DNA of 64,000 bases from Tamarix chinensis (lineage: Eukaryota; Streptophyta; Magnoliopsida; Caryophyllales; Tamaricaceae): NCBI GenBank assembly GCA_030549775.1, contig CM060181.1, forward strand, positions 61,191,701-61,255,700, written 5' to 3'. Below the pieces are notes generated by a model. It was not told where the DNA came from. It was given only the letters and a program-made list of their open reading frames with translations, and did no database searches. The translations under genes were made by a program, and so were the position numbers. How positions within the stretch are numbered: position 1 is the stretch's first letter; each line of letters starts with the position of its first letter. Of the stretch, positions 36,131 through 46,660 are shown one piece after another.

Positions 36131-36779
36131 CTACTAATACATAGATTTATAATCCACCAAATTTCCATTTTCCCTCTTAGCAACATTCCTAACACATTAG
36201 GAATTCAATTTAGGTCTAAAAACTAGGATGTGTCAAAATGATCAAATTGCCCCTAGGGCTCATATTTATACTTTCTTAACCATAAGTGTCCATACTCACT
36301 TAGCTCAGTAGGTGTATACACATAACACTCATCATCAACATCAACCCCCTTTTCTTAGTCATCATTTCACCCTTATCACACCATATACGAGATAATATAA
36401 TAATCATGGAATTGATAGTAACACATCATATTTACGTAAATCACATACCAAAAGCCCTAATGTGCTAACATACAATAATCCATACATTTTTGTGGGATAT
36501 AATGGTTACCTTATTTCTAATAAAACCAACCTTAACGGGTATCCCGATTCAAAATGCTTAAGCTTCGATTAATGAAATTTTGTACCTAAGATAATCTCAC
36601 AAGTGAAATATTAATATTAGATAAATAAAAGAATAATTTTTATTGAAAATATTAATCCAATATCTAGCATTATTAAATTATATAATAACTTAATATAGGC
36701 TAAATATACCAAAATCACATGGCTTGACTCACACTACCATACAACTTAAGCTATGTAGTATGAACAAAAGGAGAGGAAA

Positions 36780-37080
36780 AGGGTAGGAGGGGGAGGGGAG
36801 GGGAGGGGGATCGGGTAGGCTTGACAGGGAAGTGTTGATGGTTGTTGTGGGTGTAGATAAGGGTGGTGTTTGGGAGGTGATGTGGCAACTCAGAGGTGGT
36901 AGGGATTTTGGTGGTGGCTATAGAAGGAAGGTCTAGGGAAGGGACGGAGAAGAAAAATAAAGGAGAAGAAGATGATAAGGAAAAGGGAGAGGGGTAGGTG
37001 GTTTAGGTCCGGTGGTGTAGGGAGGGTGTTGGGTTGGTATTAGGTGGCTTTGGGGAGGTTGAGATGAATTTGAAAGGGAA
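36780..37080 (-). other. Purine-rich leader of the outer LTR, with a G-quadruplex-type run
   Basis: This is the outer-LTR counterpart of 31500-32700. At 36789-36809 the plus strand reads five G, A, four G, A, four G, A, five G, which fits the G3+N1-7 quadruplex pattern. On the transcribed orientation it is a C-run. Confidence 0.6.
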
Positions 37081-37084
37081 AAGA

Positions 37085-37560
37085 AGAAGTGGATATTATC
37101 CATGTCACGTAAGGGATTCGTGCATATAAGGTTCATTGATTGAGAGCATTCCGGCCCTTGTTTTGAAGAACCCTTAATGGAGTCCAGAATAGGTTCTTGC
37201 TTCTTCCCATTAGTATCCCTAATCAACGAAGCCTTAACCTCTATTTTCATACTATCCATCTGCGCAAGACTATCATTTACGTTGTCCTTTAATGGAGTAC
37301 AGATTACAGGAGAAGAATTATCCAAGTTATTTCACTTCATTTTTGATTGCTTCTTCTTCCACATGCCCGACAACCTTCGCTTCGACAGCTTCAAAAACAT
37401 TCAGGGAAGGGAGGCGCAATTTCATTCAATTTTGTTTGCTCTTTGTGTCATGTGTTCAATGGTTTTTATAACCATTACACCTCCCTAATATTAGAAGATA
37501 ATTCTCCTAAAAATTTAATAGAAATCTGCATATAAAGTTGTGGCTTTCTCCCTAATCCAA
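37085..37560 (-). other. Segment of unknown origin inside the outer LTR
   Basis: The related LTRs have continuous purine-rich DNA here, but this stretch has mixed composition. On the minus strand an open part (37325 to about 37085) reads 'CTPLKDNVNDSLAQMDSMKI' and onward, and just upstream in another frame 'VFEAVEAKVVGHVEEEAIKN', which look more like coding sequence than the neighbours. No family is recognised. It could be an old insertion or a captured gene fragment; no end repeats were found. Confidence 0.3.
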
Positions 37561-38339
37561 ACACAACTCATAAGATAGAATAAGATGAAGCCTAAAAGAT
37601 AGAATTAAGTTACTTGTGACTAATTCAACTTCCTTATCTCCTTAGCTAATATTAATGTGATAATAATCAATATTACACATCCGAAGTGTTGATTATATTC
37701 TTCTCATGCATATACGATGTTCATTCCTTCCATGCAACACATTCATGCCCTCCATGCATACTATGCACACATCTTTCTCACTATTGACTTGTTTCGCAAG
37801 TTTTGTTCATAACTAGCAATGTAGTCATCCCTTTGCCTTAAAATTTGTAGGGTATCCTCTCTAAATATAGGAAAATAGGTTCCAACAAAATAAATTATAA
37901 GTCTTGACCATTTGCTCCAGCATCATAGGGTGTTAGCTGTGTAGGTGACCAAGGATGGTGGTAATGTAAGGTGTGTAGGGGGATAGCTGGGGGCTTGTAT
38001 GGCTGGAAGTGAAAGAGGAAAGTGACTAGCATGCATAGGGGAAGAGACATGCAAGGCTCAAAGAAGAAAAGAAAGGAAGGGCTGGTGGTGCAAATTAGGA
38101 AATAGGGGAGAAAGGAAATAAAGAAAATGGGAAAAGAAAAGGAAAAAGTAATTTTTTGGTTCAGGATTATAATTAGGTTTAAGTCTAAAATTGAGGGAAT
38201 AATCTCACAATTATCTGAGGTTAGCATTTGACTAAAATACAATATATAAATGACCTAGAATTTTGATTTGGATTAGGTTAAAAGATTAATTAATCAAGAA
38301 TAAGATTAGATAAAACTTTATGGTAATACATAATATCCT

Positions 38340-39600
38340 CAAGAACTAGACTCTTTCATTGCATTGAGATATCCACTTATCTTGGGTTGCCCCTTATTTT
38401 TATTTTGTAGCACCATTGCCCAATCTCCTATCACCTGAGAGTTATCCCCATCCTCCATTAATTGGTAATCTCACTACTAATCTAGCCATAAAAATGTTGG
38501 TCTGGAGTTTGTTAAGGGACAGTCATCCTGATATTATGTAATATGATGATAGGTAACTAATGACTATAAAGTCCATTATTATGCTCCTTCAAACATCTGA
38601 TTGACGAATCGACAAAGTGAGATGCATGATGCCCTTTGATTTTATTATGCAACCTATGAATCCCACTAAAGGTGAAGTGTTATTTATCATGTAACCTTTA
38701 GGTAGTTCTAATTGCTTATAAGCTTCGTCAAAGATAATATCAACATAATTGAGGAACCTTTTCGTCACACAATTTATCATTTTCCCTTTAATAACCAAAG
38801 GGTAACTATGATGCTCCACCATGCTCAATTCGTCATCATTTGTTGTAAAACTAACTTCCTATTCATCCATTATTACCGTTTTGCTTGCTCCACGGAAGTC
38901 GGGTTTTCTAGTATATACCTCTAAGGCAGCGTTACATGCTTTTACCAAGGAGTCTCTTCTTGCAATAGTGTGTATAATCATTTGAGGTTCCTTGCTTTAG
39001 GGAGGTCAAGGAAATTATCAAACCATCCCTATTTTTAATCTAGATGAAGTTGTTTGTATTCTTCAAATGACCCTTATCCACCGACTCTTCTATAAAATCC
39101 CGTAATGATCAATAGTCCTCTATAGTGTACCCATACTCATGATATGCACACCACCTATCAAGATTTTTATTTCTCATGTCAGTTGGTATAAGAAAGGGCC
39201 TTGCAAATGCTTGTCCCATTTTCCACTTTGAAATAAATGTGATGTCAACCTAATGGAGTGTATTTACTAAACCTTCCACACTGACCCTATCAAGGCAATT
39301 ACTTACACTACTGGCCTCAAACCCTCATAGTCTCATTCGTTCCTATACATATTCTTATTTTATCTCTATTTCCATGTTGAAGGTGTATCCACTCTTCTAG
39401 CTATCGGCAACAATATCTTACTAATCTCTCCGGCATCGATCCTCTCATGCTCATCTTTTCTTAGAGAAGTGTAAGATTTATGTTTGGCTAATGAAAAATT
39501 ATTCACTAACTCTTTATCACTCAGTCCTCTAGGGATGGAAGATTGGGGGATACCGTTGTCCAACTCATCGATCTATCGAAATTCTTTATTAAATCTATTA
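38340..39600 (-). pseudogene. Ty3-gypsy gag (C-terminal part) and protease fragment
   Basis: Minus-strand reading gives a stretch with 'GLSDKELVNNFSLAKHKSYT' (39520-39460), then 'WCAYHEYGYTIEDY*SLRDF' (about 39155-39095), the H-rich knuckle-like block of one class of plant gypsy Gag, then an open part from 38828 with 'VTKRFLNYVDIIFDEAYKQL' and 'TSPLVGFIGCIIKSKGIMHL', the aspartic-protease core. The D-S/T-G residues are not intact in 'LNYVDII'. The reading stops at the LTR boundary near 38330; RT and integrase are absent. The style suggests a Tat-like element. Confidence 0.6.
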
Positions 39601-39700
39601 AAAAATGAGTGAATATAATTCTTTATCGCTATATAGATTAGTAGTACGAGGATCGAGTTCATTTGATTATTGAATGGGAGACATATTTTTTTTTAAAAGA

Positions 39701-39720
39701 TCCCCAGAGACGACACCTAT
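39701..39720 (-). other. Primer binding site of the truncated gypsy element
   Basis: The minus strand reads TAGGTGTCGTCTCTGGGGAT directly after the LTR end ACACAAAACAA. It resembles the TGGCGCCGTCTSTGGGGA site common in plant gypsy elements. Confidence 0.65.
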
Positions 39721-40080
39721 TGTTTTGTGTGTTTTGTAAAACGAGGGCTTTTAATAAAATCAAAATAGTAGTTAGCAATGAGTGAATGATAAGAAAAAAA
39801 TTTAGAGGAGAGAGGAGAGAGGAGAGAGAAAAAGTAAGAGAGTTGTATTATGATTTCATATGTCCCAAATTGCATACAAGACCCCATATATATAGGAGTA
39901 GAACAAGGGAGGAAGAGATAAATATATTGTGTAGTAGAGGACAAGATGTTGGCCTAGCTTGTACAGAGATTTGGCCTAGCAAGGGAACAATATGAGCTGC
40001 CTATCTGGGACCAAGATGAGTGTTCTTAAAAGCTTTATAGGCCAACTCTTTACCTTTTCGCTTGCACTCCAATACCAGAT
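39721..40080 (-). repeat. 5' LTR of the truncated gypsy element
   Basis: On the minus strand this is a short LTR with a TATATATA box (about 39890-39900) followed by a CT-rich leader (39800-39840), ending at the primer site. Its upstream limit near 40080 is uncertain since no second LTR copy is present to compare with. Confidence 0.45.
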
Positions 40081-41130
40081 AATATTAGGTGAGGAAAAAT
40101 TCATATCAATAGGTATAATTTATGAAATAGCTGCAACAATAATCATATAGAATTCTAAATAAGGAAAAGATGAATTTAAATATAGCTATAATTCCACAAT
40201 CAAATAATATGTTATGTCAATGTCGTTATCGGTGTGCTTTATGAAGGGATTATTATATCATTTTCTTTATAATCTACAAATATTAGTGTATGTTCAAACT
40301 CCTCTTTTTTTGCCATATTATTTAATGATTTTTTTATTAACATTAATTTATATGTAATATATCAATTATTTAATTTGTGTTAGAGAATAATTTTATAAAG
40401 TTTTTTTTTATTTATTTACAATGAGCATTATAAAATAATATAAATTAATAGTCAAAGGTTATAAGCTTTTATCTAAAGATGTAGACATGACAAACCGAGT
40501 TGGACAAAGCATCTTGAGGGCTGCAAGAATATATAAATCCATTTGCTCGAACACCAAGGCGCTCCTATCATATTTCATTCTCGGAAGACAATACGCTTGT
40601 CTTAGGTGCTGCTATTAATCCTTTCCTAATCTAACACGATGGAAGTAAATTTGGTATGTACCTCAAGAGTATAGAAAATATTTATTTGTCACTGCCTATG
40701 CCTACAAAAAGTCAATCCTCCAACCAGTAACTTTAATCACGGTCTCAAATCAAACTCTCAAATTACGATTGTGATATTATGGCAACCATTTTATTTCAAA
40801 AGCTCCATATGTCTTTTAACACCTAAGATTTACGTGGGACCTCATGAAAAAAGAAAAAAGAAGCCAAAACTCTCTCGGCCACGCTAAAGAATTTCTTTGA
40901 TCACCAATTGAGTTATAAACTTTGAGGTAACATTCTCGACGGAAAATAATTATTAAAAGCTACTTTATACTTAAATCAGCTTTCATCGCTCCACACATTT
41001 ACATACATAAAAATAATATATCCTATGTCAAACCAATCACATAAATAAACAAAACACATTTAAAAAAATATATAAATATAAGTTTAGACTCGCTCGGTTT
41101 CTAATGGAATTTCATCATCTTCTCGCACAC

Positions 41131-41148
41131 AATATATATATTTATATA
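41131..41148 (+). promoter_or_regulatory. TATA box of the NDR1/HIN1-like gene
   Basis: AATATATATATTTATATA lies 138-155 bp before the ATG, in a plausible place for a plant core promoter with a leader of roughly 100 nt. Confidence 0.5.
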
Positions 41149-41226
41149 CGATCATCGGCTACCTCGATCGTCTATTCCCAGCTGCTCGTCTCTCACCTGA
41201 AAAACAGCTTCTAAAACTAAAAGTCA

Positions 41227-41238
41227 CCCCCCCCCCCC
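41227..41238 (+). repeat. C12 homopolymer in the presumed 5' leader
   Basis: Twelve consecutive C residues lie 47 bp upstream of the ATG. Homopolymer length may be affected by sequencing or assembly error and is likely to be polymorphic. Confidence 0.7.
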
Positions 41239-41285
41239 ATACATAAAGCAGCTTTCATCTAGACGCGCTAAAAAATTATATTCCA

Positions 41286-41888
41286 ATGTCAAACAGTTGC
41301 ATCTGTGGGTGCTGCCACAACCGCCCAACCAAAACAATGGCCAAAGGATTTCTGAATGGACTGCACAATTGCTGCATACTATGTCTCCGAATCGTGGCCT
41401 CCTCAATCCTAATAAGTCTCACTCTCTGGCTCTTCTTGCGCATAAACGAGCCATCAGTCTATGTCAACAACTTCGTGTTAGGAGCATTCGAAGATCGAGA
41501 CAGCAAACTCGTCCACTACAACATAACCGCCCATAACCCCGACATATACAAATCAATTACCTACGACAGTTTCACGCTTCGAATTCACTATGAGAGCTGG
41601 AGTTCAAAAACTGGGGTTACGGTCAACGTCAAAGGGTTTGACCAGGGACCGGGCAAGAGTAGGGTACTAAGTAATCATACCGCGGATACAGGATATACAT
41701 GGATCGATTATTTAAAAGAAATTGAAGATGGGGATTATGCTTTCGATTTGAAGATTATGATGAATGTAAGGTATAAATTTCTGAATAAAGTCATTGCAAG
41801 TCGTCAAATTACGAGAGTCGCTATGGTGTATTTTGATGGTAAGGGTCATGCTTTCATTGATCCCCGTAGGGGACTTCGTTTCAAGTAA
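41286..41888 (+). CDS. NDR1/HIN1-like (NHL, LEA_2 domain) membrane protein
   Basis: An intact, intronless 200-codon frame, the only convincing host gene of the window. The protein has a short Cys-rich cytosolic head (CICGCC at 5-10, LHNCCILC at 26-33), one membrane segment (about residues 31-51) and an outer LEA_2-type domain (about 60-195). The family's NPN...YYD signature appears as NPDIYKSITYD at 84-94. N79-I-T and N130-H-T are possible N-glycosylation sites on the outer face. Length, single membrane anchor and lack of introns fit NHL proteins, which sit at the plasma membrane and of which several act in pathogen response, hypersensitive reaction or stress; the role of this member cannot be told. 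The ATG at 41286 is preferred because it gives the full head; Met18 is a weaker option. Base composition is visibly richer in GC than the flanks. The promoter has a TATA box. Mobile elements crowd both sides. Confidence 0.88.
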   Translation: MSNSCICGCCHNRPTKTMAKGFLNGLHNCCILCLRIVASSILISLTLWLFLRINEPSVYVNNFVLGAFEDRDSKLVHYNITAHNPDIYKSITYDSFTLRIHYESWSSKTGVTVNVKGFDQGPGKSRVLSNHTADTGYTWIDYLKEIEDGDYAFDLKIMMNVRYKFLNKVIASRQITRVAMVYFDGKGHAFIDPRRGLRFK

Positions 41889-42443
41889 TTCAATTCAGCT
41901 ATTCAGATCACGGAATTGTATTACGTAGTAATATGGTAGATATCAATATGGTATGTTTCACTTGTATTTTTCGTTTTCCCCCTCAATTCACATACGGGGA
42001 TGTTTAGTTTTATTTTCATAATTTTCTATATATTTGTGTTGAATATATCATGTCATGAATAATAATGGATGAGAGATTTGCATTTAAGAGCTCAGTGTTG
42101 GAGTATTTGGGCTCCCTCCTAAATGATAAAGCCTATTTTTTTACCAAGATTATTTTTGTTATTTTTTATTAATGACCTAACATTGATAAGGCTAAAAATT
42201 AGCTGAAAAGTTGATATAGGAAGATGAGAAAGATTCAGATTTGAATCTGGTAGGTGAGAGAGAAAAAAATATAAAAATTCTTTTATTATTCTCTTTAACA
42301 CATGTTTGATTAATTCAATGATCTAAAGTCGTTCATCATTGGATCTTATGGATTTTTTAACACAAGTTTCCCACGATATCAATCTTCATTATGAACGGTG
42401 GATATTTGATTTTGAGCTCCTCAAGTAAGGTTTTTGTTGGTAT
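41889..42443 (+). other. 3' flank of the NDR1/HIN1-like gene with possible poly(A) signals
   Basis: T-rich 3' region with 'ttgtattacg' soon after the stop and AATAATAATGG near 42058, suitable as near-upstream elements of a plant poly(A) site. No gene or repeat was recognised between 42100 and the Copia element. Confidence 0.4.
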
Positions 42444-42448
42444 TGTAG

Positions 42449-42910
42449 TGGACATTTTTATTTAGGTTAGTTTAAGATTAGTTTTGGTTTTGGCATCAAT
42501 TGAGTGACTTATTGTGCTCAGTTTTTGCTGAAAATCTACTAAGTTGCTGCTAACATCTTGTTGTTGATTACTGTGAAAAGGATCATTGTTTTGTGGTTTT
42601 TTTATCCATCTTTGGATGTGTTTATAGTATCTCTATTTTAGGCTTGCAAACTCTTTATCTTTAGGTGTTGCAATTGGTATCTAGTTGTACTATTTTTGGT
42701 TGATGGTTGTAACATCTAGTTATCACTTGACTACTAAACTTTGTATTTCATATTTCTTCTAGTGAAAGTTTTCTAACTAGATCGAAGTCTCCTGTGGTTA
42801 TTTTTCTTTCACATTGGAAAGGTTTTTCCACATAAATGGTGTGTCATAGATATGTTATTGTTTCTATTTTGTTGTTAGTGTTGTTGACCCATTATTCCTT
42901 TCACCCATCA
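42449..42910 (+). repeat. 5' LTR of the Copia element
   Basis: It aligns with 46658-47122: TTAGGTTAGTTTAAGATTAG against TTAGGTCAGTTTAAAATTAG, 'aacatcttgttgttgattac' against 'aacatcttgttcttgattac', and so on to the end. Confidence 0.85.
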
Positions 42911-42911
42911 A

Positions 42912-42926
42912 AGTAGTATCATGGCA
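42912..42926 (+). other. Primer binding site of the Copia element
   Basis: AGTAGTATCATGGC directly after the LTR resembles AGTGGTATCAGAGC, the site complementary to initiator tRNA-Met in plant Copia elements. Confidence 0.65.
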
Positions 42927-42989
42927 TAAGATATAGGCTAATACATGTAAGATTGATTCTTTGAATGGGTTTAATTAGCATTGATGGAT

Positions 42990-43670
42990 TGGTAAAATGA
43001 AGGATCACTTGTATGTGATATATTTGTGTCTAACAATTTTTCCTAAAGATAAATCAATAGATAAAATTGATGAAAATTAGTAATTTGATAATGAACAAGC
43101 TTGTGGTTTTTTTTTGTAATGGGTAGAGCATAATGGTAACAACCACATTTTGAATGAAATAAATGCAAAGACACTATAGGAAAAGCTAGAAAATTTGTGT
43201 TCCTTGAAGATTGGGAACAATAAATTTTTTCTCTTGAAATAATTGATGAATTTGCGATATAAAGATGGTTCATTGATTTTTGATCATGTGAATAACTTCT
43301 ATGGTGTGTTAGATTAGTTCTCACGTATAGGCGTAAAGTTTAAAGATGAGGTTTAAGCATTATGGCTCCTTAATACTTTACCAAATTCTTGTGAGACATT
43401 ACAGGCCTCACTTACTAATTCTGCCCCAAATTGTGAGGTGAACATGTAGCATGCTAAGAGTGCTATTTTGAATGAGGATATGAGGAGAATGAATCATATA
43501 TCAAACTCACAGTCATATGATTTATTTACTAAAAATAGGGGGAAGTAAAGGTAAAATTTAGAAGGGTAGAGATAAGAGTCGTGTTAAATCAAAAGGTAAG
43601 TACAAGAATCTTGAATGTCATTATTATGGATAAATGCGGCATATCAAGAAGTATTACTATAAGTGGAAGA
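42990..43670 (+). pseudogene. Copia gag remnant
   Basis: Fragments such as 'MKDHLYVIYLCL', 'LLNTLPNSCETLQASLTNS' and 'AKSAILNEDMRRMNH' follow the order of a Copia Gag (UBN2-type), then a knuckle-like stretch 'NLECHYYG*MRHIKKYYYKW' near 43608-43665 with C and H residues partly kept. Stops and frameshifts are frequent. Confidence 0.65.
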
Positions 43671-43789
43671 GAGATAACAAGAATCCCGAGAAAAAAGAAT
43701 TCAAATGATGATAATGATTATGTTTCTGTTGCCGTATCTAATGTTATTCTCATTATAGTTGATGAGAATGTTGTAAATCATGTGAATCA

Positions 43790-43870
43790 TAAGACGAATT
43801 GGTTTATTGATAGTGGTGCTTCGCAACTTGTTACTTCTAGGAAGGTTTCTTTACTTACATTCTTGGTGAT
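43790..43870 (+). pseudogene. Copia protease remnant
   Basis: 'TNWFIDSGASQLVTSRKVS' holds the D-S-G-A retropepsin active site of Copia elements (D-S-G at about 43808-43816). Confidence 0.75.
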
Positions 43871-44164
43871 TTTGGAGTTTTTAATATGGGTAGTGATGGC
43901 TTATTTGTGGTTATTAGCATAGGATATGTATGCTTGGACACTAAGTTTAGGACAATGCTTGGTCTGAAGGATGTTCAACATGCTCTAGATGTTTGCCTAG
44001 ATTTCATTTCAGTTGGAAAACTTGATGATGAGGGTTTTTGCAATAGCTTTGGTTTCGGCTAATGGAAGCTTGCCAAAAGTAATCTGGTTGTGGCCTGAGG
44101 TAATAAATATGATAATTTGTATTCTATATAAGCTTCAATTTCTAGTAATCATGTGAATGTAGTA

Positions 44165-44790
44165 GTAGATAAAGATGTATCTGATTTATGGTGTAGCAGG
44201 CTTATCAACATACGAAAGAAAGGACTTAACTTCTTGGCAAACAAGAATTTACTCTCTGGTTTGTAGTATGCCAAATTGAAAAGTGTTCTCATTGTTTGGC
44301 GGGTAAAAAAGTAGGGTTTCTTTCCACAAGGATCCTCTTTCAAGAAGATCTAAGGTTCTTGAATTAGTACATTTAGATATATTTGGTACTATTAAGGTAA
44401 AATTTCTTGGTGGTGCACTTTCTATTGTAACTTTAACTGATGATCATTCTGGAATGCTTTGGGTTTATGCCTTAATATCCAAAGATTAAGCGTTATAGAA
44501 GTTTAAACACTTTCATGCCTTTGTTGAAAGAGAGACTAGGAAGAAGCTAAAATGTATTCATATTGATAATGGTGTTGAGTATTGTGATCAGTTTGATTGG
44601 TATTGCAGTCATTAGGGTAATAAGGATCCCAAAACTCCTCTAAAAACTCCTTAGTTAAATGATTTGGTAGATAGGATTAATAGAAATCTAATTGAAAGAG
44701 TTATATGTATAATTTCAAAGGCAAACTTGCCTACGTGTTTTTAGGGTGAAGCTTTACTTAGAACTACACATGTGATTAATTTGAGCCTTG
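44165..44790 (+). pseudogene. Copia integrase remnant
   Basis: A pre-integrase block ('DLWCSRLINIRKKGLNFLAN', then 'CEVCLAGKK'-like) is followed by 'VLELVHLDIFGTIKVKFLGG', 'SIVTLTDDHSGMLWVYALIS' and 'IHIDNGVEYCDQFD', the D and D of the catalytic triad. The C-terminal part with the glutamate is frameshifted. Stops are present ('SKD*ALEKF'). Confidence 0.75.
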
Positions 44791-45338
44791 TAGTTTCTCT
44801 AGATGGCGACCTTCCTAATAGATTTATTTTGGTGGGGGTGTCTCATATGATCACTTGTGTGTATTTTACTACAAGGTAGATATTCATGTCCTCAATGATG
44901 AGAGGTCAACGTTGGATTTTAACACTCATTAATGCATCTTTCTGGGTTATGGTTATGATGAATTTAGCTATAGGTTGTATGATCTTATGAAAAAAGAATC
45001 ATATGAGAAGTAGAGATGTAATGTTTAATAAAAACAAGACCATTGCTAACATCGGCAAAGTTGAGATTAGTAGAGTTGAGAGTGATGATAAACTAATAGA
45101 TATGGATCTAGTGAAGATACAATAGGTATGTGACCTTACTGATCGTGGAGTATAGGATGATATCGATGAGCATTTTGCTCATGATAAGCAGCAACATGAT
45201 GGTGATATTGATGTTCTTGTAGATGATACAGTAGGTGATCACAAAAAAGCTCTTAAAGATGAACTAGTAGCTCCACTTAGGAAGTCCACCAGAGATCATA
45301 GGCCTTCTTCCAGACACTCTTCACAAGAGTATGCGCTT

Positions 45339-46075
45339 TTGTTTGGCTGGGGAGATCCTTTGTTTTATAATGAAGTTGTTGAAATTGGTGATAAAGTTAG
45401 ATGGCTTGAAGTAATACCAAATGAGATGCAATCTTTATATAACAACCATTCTTTTGAGCTAGTGAAGTTGTCTAAGGGTAATAAAGCTTTGAACAATTTG
45501 TGGGTTTACAAGTTGGAGTAGGTGGAGCATTCTTCAATCCCATAATATGAAGCTAGGTTGATAGTCAAAGGCTTAAAGAAAAAGAAATGTGTTGATTTTG
45601 GAGAAATCTTTTCTTCTATTGATAAAATGTCTTTGATCCAAGATGTGTTAGGCTTAGCTGCTAATCTTGAATTAGAGATTGAAAGAATGGATGCGGAGAC
45701 AACTTTCTTACATGGTGAGTTAGAAGAAGAGATTTATATGGAGTAACTATAGGGTTTTTAGGTGTTAGGAAATAAAGACTATGTCTACACACTTAAGAAG
45801 AGTCTGTATGGATTGAAATACACACCGATTAGGTTGTATAGGAAGTTTGATTATGTTATCAAACAATATGGCTGTAAAAAGAGTACATTAGATCACTATG
45901 TTTTTATGCAAAAATTTGATGATGGTTATTTCATTATTTTATTGCTCTATATTGATCATATGCTTATTATTGGCAAGAACACTTCTAGGATAGAGAAGTT
46001 GGAGAATGAGTTAAGCAAGTCCTTTTTCATGAAAGAGTTGTGTCCAATGATGTAAATTCTCAAAGTTAGAATCAT
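45339..46075 (+). pseudogene. Copia reverse transcriptase remnant, active site changed
   Basis: In order: 'MQSLYNNHSFELVKLSKGNK', 'YEARLIVKGLKKKKCVDFGE', 'DAETTFLHGELEEEIYME', 'YTLKKSLYGLKYTPIRLYRK' and 'YFIILLLYIDHMLIIGKNTS'. The catalytic YVDDM box reads YIDHM (about 45949-45963), so the second aspartate is lost. Three open parts are separated by stops at 45519, 45744 and 46053. Confidence 0.85.
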
Positions 46076-46145
46076 TTGAGATAGAAAAGCTAAGAAGTTG
46101 TGGCTATCTCAAGAGTAATACATTGAGAAGATACTTTAGAGATTC

Positions 46146-46660
46146 ATGATGGACAATGCCAAAGCCGTATACATTCCACTTACTCCTCACTTAAAGTTGA
46201 GCTATAAGCAATGTTCCTCATCTGATTTAGAGATGAAAGAGATTAAGAAGATTCCTTATCCATCTGCCATGGGTAGTTTGATGTATTCTATAGTGTGTAT
46301 GACACCTAACATTTCTCATGCAATTGGAGTTGTTAGTAGGTTCCTTTCTAACTTGAGTAGAGAACATTGGAATGTAGTAAACTCGATGTTTAGATATCTC
46401 CATGGCACTTTTAGTTTGAGAATTTGTCTTGGAAGTGATGAGCTAGTCATTATGGGATATAGTGATTTAGATATTGCTAGGGTTATTAACTTATGGAAAT
46501 CTACTTCAGATTATTTGATCGATTTTGTAGGGGAAGCAATGTTATGGCAGTGTAGACTTTAAAAATGTGTTGCTCTGTCGACTATAGAATCACAGTTCTT
46601 TGCTATGACTGAAGCTAGCAATTAGTTACTAGATATAAAGAATTTTCTTTGAGAGATTGG
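46146..46660 (+). pseudogene. Copia RNase H remnant
   Basis: 'SAMGSLMYSIVCMTPNISHA', 'SREHWNVVNSMFRYLHGTFS', 'MGYSDLDIAR' and, after a stop, 'CVALSTIESQFFAMTEASN' follow the order of Copia RNase H; the usual second D of SDxD is kept but the S-T-x-E-x-E/A end is altered. Confidence 0.8.

Larger units (their letters stand above)
27697..38330 (-). mobile_element. Outer giant LTR, split by a solo LTR
   Basis: The left edge TGTAACATCGCCAAAATTC (27697) is the LTR 3' end in reverse. After 78 bp it is broken by the solo LTR and resumes at 33036 with 'tactatcacactaagtaccag', matching 'actgccacacttagtaccag' of the solo LTR near 27870. The right edge, read on the minus strand, is TGTATTACCATAAAG at 38330, with a TATATATTG box about 80 bp in. 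Without the insert it is about 5.4 kb. The flanks (ATTTG and TAATA) do not match and the neighbours are unrelated elements, so it is a relic that has lost its partner LTR or one of its borders by rearrangement. Confidence 0.6.
40081..41285 (+). other. 5' flanking region of the NDR1/HIN1-like gene
   Basis: About 1.2 kb, AT-rich, with no mobile-element protein block and no tandem repeat recognised. The last 150 bp hold a TATA box and a C run (listed separately). No other gene is seen. Confidence 0.45.

Noticed and set aside
41224..41536. Other frames overlapping the NDR1/HIN1-like gene (60 codons antisense, 79 codons in +2)
   Set aside because: They have no domain and overlap an intact gene with a clear family signature.
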